Source: JBDGYW01 sp964518955 (GTDB lineage: Bacteria; Gemmatimonadota; Gemmatimonadetes; Gemmatimonadales; GWC2-71-9). From it: 64,000 nucleotides of DNA. Below the pieces are notes generated by a model. The model did no database searches. It had not been told where the DNA came from and saw nothing but the letters and a program-made list of their open reading frames with translations. This document shows, piece by piece, positions 23,361-32,442 of this stretch. Position numbers and translations under genes: made by a program. Within the stretch, counting starts at the first letter, position 1. Each line of letters opens with the position of its first letter. The stretch spans positions 1-64,000 of the forward strand of contig CAZFHS010000001.1 of NCBI GenBank assembly GCA_964518955.1. Direction: 5' to 3'.

Positions 23361-26033
23361 TCACTCGACTCGCAGTGTCGCTATTGGATCTGCTTTGGCG
23401 GCCTTCCTCGCCGGCAAATAGCACGCAACCATCGCCACGGCGCCAAGAATCGTAGGCACGCTGGCAAAGGTCCACGGATCGAGAGGCGCGACGCCGAACA
23501 GCAGGCTCTCCAGCGTTCTGGAAAGGGCAAACGCGCCGCCAAGCCCAATCACCAGGCCCGCAACAGTCAAAGCGAGGCCGTTCCTCACGATCATTCCGAC
23601 CACATTTCCCGTTCCCGCACCGAGAGCCATCCGGATTCCCATCTCCTTGTGACGTTGGCCCACCGAGTAGAGCAGCGAACCGTAGATCCCTCCGGCAGCC
23701 AGCAAGATTGACAGTGCGGCAAACGTTAGGAGCAAAATGGACAGGAAACGCGGCTGTGCGATCGAGCCGGCGACCTTGTGTCGCAGCTGCACTATTTCGC
23801 CGATCGGCAGATCTGGATCGATGGCCCATACTGCGTCTCGCAACGATGCTGCAAGCGCGCCGGGATCGACGGATGATTTCACGGCCACCTCCAGCCGCCC
23901 GAAGATTTGCCCGTGTAGCGCGTGCGGCAGATACAAATTGTACTCTTCGTCTCCACTCAGCTTCCAGTGACGGATGTCGTTCACGACCCCAACCACCGAG
24001 ACGCGCTGGTCACTGAACCAGAAGCTCTGGCCTATCGGACTTGTTTCACCAAACAGATACAGAGCCGCCGATTCGTTGATTATTCCGGACACCAGAGAAG
24101 GATCGGCGTCTACGGACGTGAAGCCTCGACCTTGGACGATCTCCGCTCCGATGGCGTCGAAGTAGTGCGGTGTAACGGGATGCACGACCGTGGACCACTC
24201 ATCCTCAAACTCAGGTTGGTCGTCGGTGCGCACCCCTCCTATCCGACAGCACATGTAGCTGCCGGTCGGTGGAACGGTCGTGCCTGCACCTACGTACTCC
24301 ACGCCTGGAACGGCTTCCAGCCGTTCGAGCAACTCGTTGGCGAATGCGATGCGCCCTTGTCTCTGGAATCGATCGCCAATCTCGAGCGGCAGAACCAGCA
24401 CATTCTCGGGATCGAACCCAATATCGACTTTGCTGAGAGTTACGAAACTGCGAAACAGCAACCCTGCCCCCATCAAGAGCATGAGCGCCATCGCAACCTC
24501 GGCCACCACGAGTCCGCTTCTCATGCTCACTGGCCTACGCCTGTCGATACCTAGCGCACCGCCCTCGCCAAGAGCATGCCTGACATCCGACCTGGCCGCA
24601 CTGACTGCCGGGATTATCCCGAACAGCACTCCGGTGCCGACAGACACGCAGAGTGCAAACGCAAGCACGCGCAAGTCGATGGCAATGCTCTCCATTCGCG
24701 GGATACCGCCCGGGCTATACATCTCGAATGCGTTGACGCCAAACACTGCCAGAACAACACCCAACGCACCACCCACCAACGCCAGCGATACACTTTCCGT
24801 CAAAAGCTGTGTTGTAATACGTCCGCGTCCGGCTCCCAGTGCGGCACGCAGCGCCATCTCGCGAGTGCGATCCGTTCCGCGCGCTAGAAACAGGTTGGCG
24901 ACGTTGGCGCACGCTATCAGTAGCATCAGGCCTACCGCACCAAGCAACAGGTAGAGCGCTATTCCAATGTCTCCGACTGTTGCCTGCTTGAGAGGGATGA
25001 TCGGGAAGATCTTGGGTGAACCGTCGTCCAACCTGTAACGCTCCGGAAATTCATTTGCGAGGGCAATCGAAAGGCGGTCTACGTCGCTCTGTGCCATTTC
25101 CATAGAAACGCCAGCATCCAAGCGAGCGATTACTGAGAGGATCATGCGCCCGCGACGTTGAAAATCTTCCACAGTGACATCGAGGGGCAACCAAACGTCT
25201 GCCGTGACATCCACAGGGGGAGCGAATGTCTCTCCCATTACCCCGACTACCTCCATCGGGTTGCCATTCAGGGTAATGCTGCTGCCCAGTATTCCTGGAT
25301 CACTGCCCCACCTTCGCTGCCACAATCCATGGCTGATAACAACCGTTTGGGCAGGGATTCCAATGAAATCCCCGGGTGTGAACAACCTTCCGATCTCCGG
25401 ACGAGCCCCAAGCAACTCCAAGAAGTTTTCTGTCACCCTGCCGCCATAGATCTTTTCTGGAGTCCCTACACCGGTGAGGTCGAATCTATCGTCCCAGACG
25501 GCTCCGATGTTGGAGAACGAGTTAGTGCGTGCCTGCCAATCTCGATAAAGCGGAACCGAGTGTGCGGCATTGTCGAAATAGACCAGCTCTCTTGATTCCG
25601 GATATGGCAGCCTATTGAGCATCACGTTGTCGACAACACTGAAAATCGTCGTTGTCGCGCCAATCCCGAGTGCCACGAGCGCGACAACGGTCAAAGAGAA
25701 GCCGGGCCTTTTCGCGAACGACCTGGTTGCATAGCTCAAATCCTGATACAACGATCCCATCGAAACAGTCCCTCCGGTTGGTCCTTTCTTGAGTTTCTTG
25801 GGTGCTCGAGGCGCACGACCGAGTTTCGCCAGCCCATACCGCAACCCAACGTCAAGAGTCTGCCGCCAATACCACCGATTGGCCGAGTGCCGTTTCACAC
25901 GGTAGATGCTGGCGAATTCTTGCCGCAGATCGCCGAGTATGCATCGTCCTACTGGTCCATGGGGAAGAAGTCGAGCCAATAGCGCTTCTGCGAACCGAGG
26001 AGGGATCGGTTGCGGGTGTTTCGTTTGACTCAC
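23361..26033 (-). CDS. ADOP-family MacB/FtsX-type permease (locus 1)
   Basis: An 890-residue orphan permease. Residues ~8-80 are the permease prefix region (PPRFAEALLARLLPHG, GDLRQEFASIYR). The first membrane helix lies in FSLTVVALVALGIGATTTIFSVVDNVMLNRLPYP, then MacB-like periplasmic domain 1 and a first FtsX domain with LLIACANVANLFLARGTDR. A second periplasmic domain and a second FtsX domain (RHKEMGIRMALGAGTGNVV) end it at PARKAAKADPIATLRVE. GTG26033 is chosen because it overlaps the PadR stop as GTGA, giving translational coupling. ADOP proteins have no cognate ATPase encoded beside them, as here. Role inferred: lipoprotein, peptide or drug export, or envelope stress, under PadR control. 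Confidence 0.88.
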   Translation of the reverse strand: MSQTKHPQPIPPRFAEALLARLLPHGPVGRCILGDLRQEFASIYRVKRHSANRWYWRQTLDVGLRYGLAKLGRAPRAPKKLKKGPTGGTVSMGSLYQDLSYATRSFAKRPGFSLTVVALVALGIGATTTIFSVVDNVMLNRLPYPESRELVYFDNAAHSVPLYRDWQARTNSFSNIGAVWDDRFDLTGVGTPEKIYGGRVTENFLELLGARPEIGRLFTPGDFIGIPAQTVVISHGLWQRRWGSDPGILGSSITLNGNPMEVVGVMGETFAPPVDVTADVWLPLDVTVEDFQRRGRMILSVIARLDAGVSMEMAQSDVDRLSIALANEFPERYRLDDGSPKIFPIIPLKQATVGDIGIALYLLLGAVGLMLLIACANVANLFLARGTDRTREMALRAALGAGRGRITTQLLTESVSLALVGGALGVVLAVFGVNAFEMYSPGGIPRMESIAIDLRVLAFALCVSVGTGVLFGIIPAVSAARSDVRHALGEGGALGIDRRRPVSMRSGLVVAEVAMALMLLMGAGLLFRSFVTLSKVDIGFDPENVLVLPLEIGDRFQRQGRIAFANELLERLEAVPGVEYVGAGTTVPPTGSYMCCRIGGVRTDDQPEFEDEWSTVVHPVTPHYFDAIGAEIVQGRGFTSVDADPSLVSGIINESAALYLFGETSPIGQSFWFSDQRVSVVGVVNDIRHWKLSGDEEYNLYLPHALHGQIFGRLEVAVKSSVDPGALAASLRDAVWAIDPDLPIGEIVQLRHKVAGSIAQPRFLSILLLTFAALSILLAAGGIYGSLLYSVGQRHKEMGIRMALGAGTGNVVGMIVRNGLALTVAGLVIGLGGAFALSRTLESLLFGVAPLDPWTFASVPTILGAVAMVACYLPARKAAKADPIATLRVE

Positions 26034-26365
26034 GGCTTCTCCAGGACGGTATCGAGGCCACGCCAAAGCTTCAGAAGTGCCGACCTGGATGCTCGAAGCG
26101 CGTCGAGACCGGCCTCAGTGACGCGAAATAGGCGCATCGGATGCCCGCCCCGATCCGGCACCGGATTGTCTTCAGCGAGCTCCCATTCGATGTAGCCCTT
26201 CTGCTCGAGGCGATCGAAGGTGCGGTACAGTGCTCCGCGCGATACCGACCGCGCGGCGCACCGCTCTAGTTCCTTGCGGACATCGATTGCATATGCCGTG
26301 TCGCCCTGCTGCAGCATGGCGAGCAAGACCATCTGCTCGAACTCACCTATGTACGAATTGGCCAT
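26030..26365 (-). CDS. PadR-family transcriptional regulator (locus 1)
   Basis: 111 residues from ATG26365 (GGGGA 4-5 bases upstream). PadR N-terminal winged helix: IGEFEQMVLLAMLQQGDTAYAIDVRKELE, then SRGALYRTFDRLEQKGYIEWEL (recognition helix and wing region) and RLFRVTEAGLDALRAS. It should repress its own operon until a ligand binds. Its stop overlaps the permease start (GTGA). A near-consensus promoter and a dyad sit just upstream at 26399-26434. Confidence 0.9.
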   Translation of the reverse strand: MANSYIGEFEQMVLLAMLQQGDTAYAIDVRKELERCAARSVSRGALYRTFDRLEQKGYIEWELAEDNPVPDRGGHPMRLFRVTEAGLDALRASRSALLKLWRGLDTVLEKP

Positions 26366-26398
26366 GAATTCCCCGGAGTCGCTAAAGTAGACTTCGTG

Positions 26399-26415
26399 AG
26401 TATAAATTGTATGCT
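26399..26415 (-). promoter_or_regulatory. Putative PadR operator over the -10 box (locus 1)
   Basis: AGTATAAATTGTATGCT is an imperfect 17-base palindrome with 6 of 8 arm pairs matching. It covers the -10 element at 26406-26411, as expected for autorepression. Confidence 0.5.
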
Positions 26416-26434
26416 TCGGTTGGGGCGAAGTCAA
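26406..26434 (-). promoter_or_regulatory. Sigma70-type promoter of the PadR-ADOP operon (locus 1)
   Basis: On the minus strand: TTGACT (complement of 26429-26434), a 17-base spacer, then TACAAT (complement of 26406-26411). Each box has one mismatch to consensus. Transcription would start near 26398, ~33 bases before the PadR ATG. Confidence 0.7.
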
Positions 26435-26446
26435 TGGGTGGGTAAC

Positions 26447-26503
26447 AGAAGCAGAGCGGCAGAGGTGCAGAAGGGCAGGAGAAGTGGAGGAGAGGGTGAG
26501 GGA
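26447..26503 (+). repeat. Purine-rich low-complexity tract
   Basis: The + strand here is mostly G and A in irregular aGAAG/GAGG units and lies in the ~200-bp gap between the divergent PadR genes. I see no gene in the gap 26435-26591. Confidence 0.5.
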
Positions 26504-26591
26504 TCACCTGCCACTCCTCCCGCCGACCGCGCACCTCCCATGCGCGACGATCGCTGATCGGAACCCTGAAACCAATCCGCCACAACTATCG

Positions 26592-26616
26592 TATCGCAAT
26601 ATATCGACATGCGATA
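26592..26616 (+). promoter_or_regulatory. Putative PadR operator (locus 2)
   Basis: TATCGCA (26592-26598) and TGCGATA (26610-26616) are perfect inverted arms spaced 11 bases. A nested dyad ATATCG-ACATG-CGATAT shares the right arm. It lies 26 bp before the PadR ATG at 26643. Two overlapping dyads fit a dimeric winged-helix regulator. Confidence 0.6.
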
Positions 26617-26642
26617 TTTCTACCTGATTTGGAGTTTTGGCC

Positions 26643-27005
26643 ATGACAGAAGCTTCCGCTGGCGGCGGAAAACCGCTCACTAGCTCGGTCTTTTACATCC
26701 TCCTGGCGCTTTCGGATTCCGCAAGACATGGCTTGGGGATAGCGGCGGACGTGGAGGATCGTACTGGCGGTGATGTCCAACTCGGCCCCGGTACGCTTTA
26801 CAACGCGATCAAGAAGATGCTGCGCGATGGCTTAATCGAGGTTGCCAGCACCCGCCCCGACCCACAGGACGACGACCCCCGCCGGCGTTATTACGACATC
26901 ACCGACGAAGGTCGGCGTCTCCTAGAGCAAGAAGCGCTACGGCTCGACCGAGTCATGCTTGCCGTTCGCGATAAAAGCGTGATAGGTGAGTCCCGGCCCG
27001 CATGA
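26643..27005 (+). CDS. PadR-family transcriptional regulator (locus 2)
   Basis: 120 residues from ATG26643, with GGAG at 26631-26634; an upstream in-frame TTG at 26637 is less likely. PadR features: LTSSVFYILLALSDSARHGLGIAADVED, the GPGTLYNAIKKMLRDGLIE recognition segment and the wing RRRYYDITDEGRRLLEQE. Its stop overlaps the next ATG as ATGA at 27002-27005, so permease translation is coupled. It probably binds the dyads at 26592-26616. Confidence 0.92.
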   Translation: MTEASAGGGKPLTSSVFYILLALSDSARHGLGIAADVEDRTGGDVQLGPGTLYNAIKKMLRDGLIEVASTRPDPQDDDPRRRYYDITDEGRRLLEQEALRLDRVMLAVRDKSVIGESRPA

Positions 27006-29701
27006 ATCCTAGGCGCTCTCTTCTCTTCCGGATACTGCTTTGGTTCTATCCGGCATCGGTGCGCCATGAGTTTGGCGACGAGATGGCCGACCTAGCGGAC
27101 CATCGTGCTGCCAGGAACCGAGCGACGGAAGGCCGGACTGGCACAATGCGAACGTTGTGGCAGCTCATCCGAGACACGCTCCGAGCCCTGCCAGTCGCGT
27201 ATGCGACCTCCTGGATGGAATATCTCGAACGCCGTGGCCGCCCTACAAGCGAGTCACGGTTGTCACTTCGTGAAAGGTTTCTGCTCGTGTTGAGTGATCT
27301 GAGGTTTGCGTTACGAAGTCTCAACCGATCGAGGGGATTCGCTCTCGCCGCCATCTTGACGCTGGCACTCGGGATTGGAGCAAACACGGCAATCTTCAGC
27401 GTCGTGAATGGTGTCATTCTGAAACCCCTGCCCTACAACGATCCCGACGAACTCGTGACGATTGGGGTGATCTGGGAAGGGGGGTCGGGGGCACTCAGCA
27501 CAATGTCGCAACCCGACCTGCGCGACGTTCAGGCTCAAATCCGTTCCATCGAAAGTGCGGCGGGCTACAACGCGACCGAGTTGACACTCACCGGTATGGG
27601 AAACGCTGAGGCGATCAGAGGTGCGTACGTAACTGACGGACTCCTCGAGGTTTTCCAAGAAGCCCCGCATTCCGGAAGAGATATTCGCACCGAGGAGAAC
27701 ATCCCCGACGGGCCACGCGTTGCGGTGATCGCTCACGCATTCTGGCAGGAACGACTGGGAGGCAGTCTTGATGTCCTTGGTCAGACTATCCAGTTGGATG
27801 GCGCAGTGTACGAGATCGTGGGGGTAGCACCTGAGGGCTTCGACTACCCGCGGAACGCTCAAATCTGGATCCCCATGTACAACAACGACGACGACTGCGG
27901 TCGAGGATGTCATCATATGAGCGTCGTGGGGCGCCTCAACGAAAGTTCAGAGTTGGGTATCGCGCGCAGCGAGTTGACGGCGCTCTCGATCCAACTTCAG
28001 GAGCAGTACCCGGAAGACAACTACGGAAAGTCGATGGGTATTGTGACTCTCGAGGAGGATGTGGTGGGTGATGTGCGGACCGCATTGCTGGTGCTCCTGG
28101 GGGCAGTTGGGATGGTACTGCTCATCGCCTGCGCAAATGTGGCGAACCTACTCCTTGCACGTGGGTCGATCAGGTCCGGTGAGATGGCAATTAGGTCGGC
28201 TCTGGGCGCAGCGCGCGGACGTTTGGTGCAGCAACTGCTTCTCGAGGCGTTGGTCCTCGCGGCAATCGCGGGCATCCTCGGTGTCGCCCTTTCGTCGGTC
28301 GGGGTGTCCACGTTGCTGAGGTTTGCACCTTCCAGCATCCCGCGATTGGATAACGTAGGAGTTGACCTCAAGGTGCTCCTTTTCGCCTTCGGCACAGTCA
28401 TCCTGATCACGCTTCTGTTTGGTCTCGTGCCGGCTCTGCGACTGGCAAAGATATCCGTCGCGACAGTTCTGAATCAAAGTGGTCGCGGGAAAACGGGCTC
28501 TGCGCACCAAGACTTGTCGCGCTCGGCCTTGCTGGTCGCCGAGGTTGCCTTCTCCATGATGCTGCTGTTTGGCGCAGGGCTTCTGCTACGGAGCTTTTCG
28601 AAACTTCAGGCGGTGGAGTTGGGCTTCGACAGGGATCGGGTACTGACATTTCAGCTTTCACTTCCGGAAGTCCCCTACGACGAAGATGGAGATAGAACGG
28701 TCCATTTTTTTGAAACTCTCGAGGATCGCATTGCAGAGATCCCCGGAGTGCAAAACGTGGGCTCAGCATTTGGGAGCCCGCTCGGCGGCAACGTTGCGTC
28801 TACATCAGCTGAGTTCCTGGATCGACCCGCGCCGCCCCCTGGCCAGGAGGAGACGCTCCTAACCAGGCTAGTCACTCCCGGATACCTAGAGACGCTGAGA
28901 GTACCGCTGCTCCACGGGAGAAGCATCGAACGGACGGACAGGAATGGAGTGACGCGTGCGGCATTGGTGAGTCAGAGCCTAGTTGAGCGGTACTATCCCG
29001 ACAAAGATCCGATCGGCGAACAGGTCAGGATGGGTTTCGGTTGGGCCTGGGGCACAGAAGAACCATGGACGATTGTAGGTGTGGTTGGCGACATGCGATC
29101 CCACCGCGTGACCCGCGACCCACGTCCCGAGATCTATCTCTCCCACGGGCAGCAGGGTGCGACATACATGGCTGTGCTCGTACGCCTGGCACCCAATGCC
29201 CCAGATGTTCTTCCCGCGATTCGCAGAGAGGTGCAAGCAATCGACCCCAATGTGCCGCTCCGCCGAATCGAAATGCTCGAGGAGACCGTCGATCGGCAAT
29301 TCGGCCCTGCGCGCTTCTACATGTTGTTGTTGGGCATTTTCGCTTGCGTTGCTGTTGCCCTGGCCGGTATCGGGCTCTACGGGGTGGTTTCCTACCTCGT
29401 GTCCCAGAGGACTCGAGAAATCGGGATTCGGATTGCCCTCGGCGCTGCCAGCGGTGACGTATTGAAGATGGTGTTGACTCAAGGGATGCGTCCGGCTGTC
29501 GCCGGAATATTGCTGGGAGTCGGTGGTGCGTACTGGGGATCACGCGTACTTCAGGCATTGCTCTACAACGTGGAGCCGGGAGACCTCACCACTTTTGCGG
29601 GTGTCATAGCCCTGCTGTTCGGCATCGTGTTGCTCGCAATTGCGCTGCCCGCAAGGCGAGCCAGCAGTATTCCGCCTGTCGATGCGCTGAGGGTCGAGTG
29701 A
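27002..29701 (+). CDS. ADOP-family MacB/FtsX-type permease (locus 2, copy 1)
   Basis: 899 residues. A permease prefix domain starts it (FRILLWFYPASVRHEFGDEM, ~1-85), then FALAAILTLALGIGANTAIFSVVNG (first helix of the MacB unit), periplasmic domain 1, and three helices starting LLVLLGAVGMVLLIACANVANLLLARGS (FtsX 1). A second periplasmic domain (VGSAFGSPLGGN region), and FtsX 2 with VSQRTREIGIRIALGAASGDVL finish at PARRASSIPPVDALRVE. Intact. Coupled to PadR by ATGA, and followed after 1 base by a second, closely similar ADOP gene, so this is a tandem duplication. No ABC ATPase lies nearby. Confidence 0.9.
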   Translation: MNPRRSLLFRILLWFYPASVRHEFGDEMADLADHRAARNRATEGRTGTMRTLWQLIRDTLRALPVAYATSWMEYLERRGRPTSESRLSLRERFLLVLSDLRFALRSLNRSRGFALAAILTLALGIGANTAIFSVVNGVILKPLPYNDPDELVTIGVIWEGGSGALSTMSQPDLRDVQAQIRSIESAAGYNATELTLTGMGNAEAIRGAYVTDGLLEVFQEAPHSGRDIRTEENIPDGPRVAVIAHAFWQERLGGSLDVLGQTIQLDGAVYEIVGVAPEGFDYPRNAQIWIPMYNNDDDCGRGCHHMSVVGRLNESSELGIARSELTALSIQLQEQYPEDNYGKSMGIVTLEEDVVGDVRTALLVLLGAVGMVLLIACANVANLLLARGSIRSGEMAIRSALGAARGRLVQQLLLEALVLAAIAGILGVALSSVGVSTLLRFAPSSIPRLDNVGVDLKVLLFAFGTVILITLLFGLVPALRLAKISVATVLNQSGRGKTGSAHQDLSRSALLVAEVAFSMMLLFGAGLLLRSFSKLQAVELGFDRDRVLTFQLSLPEVPYDEDGDRTVHFFETLEDRIAEIPGVQNVGSAFGSPLGGNVASTSAEFLDRPAPPPGQEETLLTRLVTPGYLETLRVPLLHGRSIERTDRNGVTRAALVSQSLVERYYPDKDPIGEQVRMGFGWAWGTEEPWTIVGVVGDMRSHRVTRDPRPEIYLSHGQQGATYMAVLVRLAPNAPDVLPAIRREVQAIDPNVPLRRIEMLEETVDRQFGPARFYMLLLGIFACVAVALAGIGLYGVVSYLVSQRTREIGIRIALGAASGDVLKMVLTQGMRPAVAGILLGVGGAYWGSRVLQALLYNVEPGDLTTFAGVIALLFGIVLLAIALPARRASSIPPVDALRVE

Positions 29702-29702
29702 G

Positions 29703-32390
29703 ATGGTGGGAAACAGAAGGTCGTTTGCGAAACGGTTGTGTCGAGTACTGCTCCTGCTCTACCCGCCATCGATGCGCCGGGAGTTTGGCGAGGAGATGCT
29801 CGCTGTGGTGGAGGGGCGAATGGAGCGAGAACGATCGTCCCTGAAGGTAATCTGGTTCTTCCTTCGAGACAGCCTCATAGCAATCCCACATGCTTATTCG
29901 GAGAGCTTCCGCCAGACTACCGGAGGCAGGGGGAAAACGAACCGGCCGCCTCGCCTTTCTGTGCGTGAGCGGTGTTACATGCTTATGAACGACGTTCGAT
30001 ACGCGCTGCGCAGCCTCCGCCGTTCGAGAGGATTCGCGACTGCAGCAATGTTGACCCTCGCTCTCGGTATTGGAGCGAACACGGCCATTTTCAGCGTGGT
30101 GAACGGCATACTGTTGAAACCCCTGCCCTACAAGGACCCCGACAATCTCGTGATGGTCTATGCGGCGCATCCCGAAATGGGGTTGTTGCGCGGTTCGATG
30201 TCTCAACCCGACCTTCGGAGCATTCAGTCAGAAGCAAGGTCCATTCAGTCCGCCGCCGGATACCATTCCAGCCAGTTGACGCTAACCGGGTTGGGGGATG
30301 CGGAGATCATCAGCGGCGCCCGCGTCACTGATGGCCTCCTCGAGGTGTTGCAAGAAACGCCGCTACTCGGAAGAGACATTCGAGCGGACGAAAACGTGCC
30401 CAATGGGCCTCGCGTGGTGCTGATCGGCCACGCTTTTTAGCAGGAGCGCCTTGGCGGAGACGTTGGCGTAGTGGGCACTACTCTACAGATCTTTGGAGAG
30501 TCATACGAGATTGTAGGCGTCGCGCCCCCGGGATTCGAATACCCTCTGCGTGCGCAGCTCTGGATACCGCAGTACCTGAACACAGAAGGCTGCAATCGCG
30601 ACTGCCATTTCCTGCGTGTGATAGGCCGAGTGGCGGACGGTTACGCCGTAGATGCAGCGAGGGAAGAGGCCATTAGCCTGTCAGCTTGTTTGGAAGAACG
30701 ATTCCCGGTCATGAATTACGGGAAACGATTCAATGTCGTGTCTTTGGAAGAATCGGTTGTCGGCAACGTCCGCACCGCACTGCTCGTGTTGCTTGGGTCG
30801 GTTGGTATCGTTCTGCTGATCGCCTGCGCCAACGTGGCGAACCTGATGCTCGCGAGATCTTCGAGAAGGATTGGCGAGGTAGCGATGCGTTCGGCGTTGG
30901 GTGCGACGCGAACTCGTCTAGTGCTTCAGTTGATGCTGGAGTCGGCAGTGCTCGCGTTCCTTGCTGCCGTGATTGGCGTGGGAATGGCTCGTGGCGGTCT
31001 TGGTTGGTTATTGAGGATCGCACCGGCCACGATTCCGCGAGTCGATTCAGTAACTATTGATGGAACAGTCTTGCTGTTCACAGCGGCGACAGCGACTGTC
31101 ATCACAATCGTCTTCGGCCTGGCTCCCGCGTTTCGACTTGCCGCAACTCCGGCTGGCGAGGCTCTGACCCGGAGCCGGCGAGGTGGAGTTGGTGCTCCGA
31201 CCAAAGACCGGTCCAGGTCAGCCCTGCTCGTGGCGGAAGTTGCGCTGTCTCTCATGCTCCTGTTCGGCGCCGGCATCTTGTTGCGCAGCTTCGCCAAACT
31301 CAGTGCCGTTGAGTTGGGCTTCGAAAAAGAAAACGTGCTCACCTTCGCTCTGTCGTTACCTCGCAGCAGCTATGACGTTGAGGGTCGGACTCGTTTCTAT
31401 GAGTCTCTCGAGCGGGAAGTTTTAGCGTTGCCGGGAGTAACCGAGGTCGCCGCAATGAATGGCAGTCCGCTGACCAACGACGGATTCCAAACTTCAATAC
31501 ACTTCCAGGATCGGCCTGCGCCGCCTGCGGGGCAAGAAACGAATATTGCCATCCGGATCGTTACCCCCGAGTACCATGAAGCGTTGAGTATCCCTTTGCT
31601 CTCGGGACGCCTTTTCGAGGCTACCGACCGCGATGGTGTGACGAGGGTGGCGATGGTGAGCAGATCTTTGGCGTTGCGACACTACCCCGGCCAGGATCCC
31701 ATCGGTAAGGAGATCGTCATCGATGCGGATATTGGCTATGGAGCTGAGGAACCATGGACGATTGTCGGCGTTGTGGATGATACGCGCTCAGAGGCCATAG
31801 CTGCAGCACCTGAACCCGAGATATACGTCCCTCATGCTCAGATGGGAGGAGGCTATATGAGGGTCCTCGTCGCGCTTTCACCCGGTCAGACTGATGCCCT
31901 TCCAGCGGTCAGGCGTGCAGTGCGTAATCTCGATCCCGCGGTCCCGCTTCGCGACGTCGAGATGATGGAAGAGACTGTCGACCGGCAGTTGGGCCCGGCA
32001 CGGTTCTACATGACGCTTCTCGCGATCTTTGCTGGAGTCGCTCTGACGTTGGCTGCGGTAGGCCTTTACGGCGTCGTTGCATATGTGGTATCGGGCAGAA
32101 CCCACGAGATTGGTGTGCGCATCGCCCTAGGGGCCGACGCACGGAACGTAGTCCGGCTGGTACTGGCTCAAGGTATTCGCCCTGCACTGCTCGGCGTAGC
32201 CATTGGCATCGCCGGCGTTGTCGCTGTGTCGCGCGTTCTCCGTTCTCTGCTCTATGCTGTGGAACCCACAGATCCGTCAACCGTTGTCGCAGTGACCGCA
32301 CTGCTCCTCGCGGTGGTAGCGGTAGCAATACTGCTGCCCGCAAGAAAGGCCAGTCGGATAACTCCTGTCGAAGCACTCCGTACAGAGTAG
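29703..32390 (+). pseudogene. ADOP-family permease with in-frame amber codon (locus 2, copy 2)
   Basis: A full-length paralogue of the preceding gene, with the prefix domain (LLLLYPPSMRREFGEEM), the GIGANTAIFSVVNGILLKPLPY helix region and both FtsX domains. It is interrupted by TAG at 30438-30440. The copy 1 sequence reads HAFWQERLGG where this one reads HAF-stop-QERLGG, so TGG has become TAG by one G-to-A change. The frame continues intact to 32390, giving 245-residue and 639-residue halves. The downstream half has no ribosome site of its own. Codon-level conservation downstream suggests the mutation is recent, or a consensus error. Confidence 0.85.
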
Positions 32391-32442
32391 TCGTGGTGGT
32401 GTTGAGTTGTGGCAGCAGACTGGCTATCGTTGCGCCGCACCT

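Noticed and set aside
26447..26503. Small RNA gene in the divergent PadR gap
   Set aside because: The tract is low-complexity purine-rich, with no promoter and terminator pair or clear fold.
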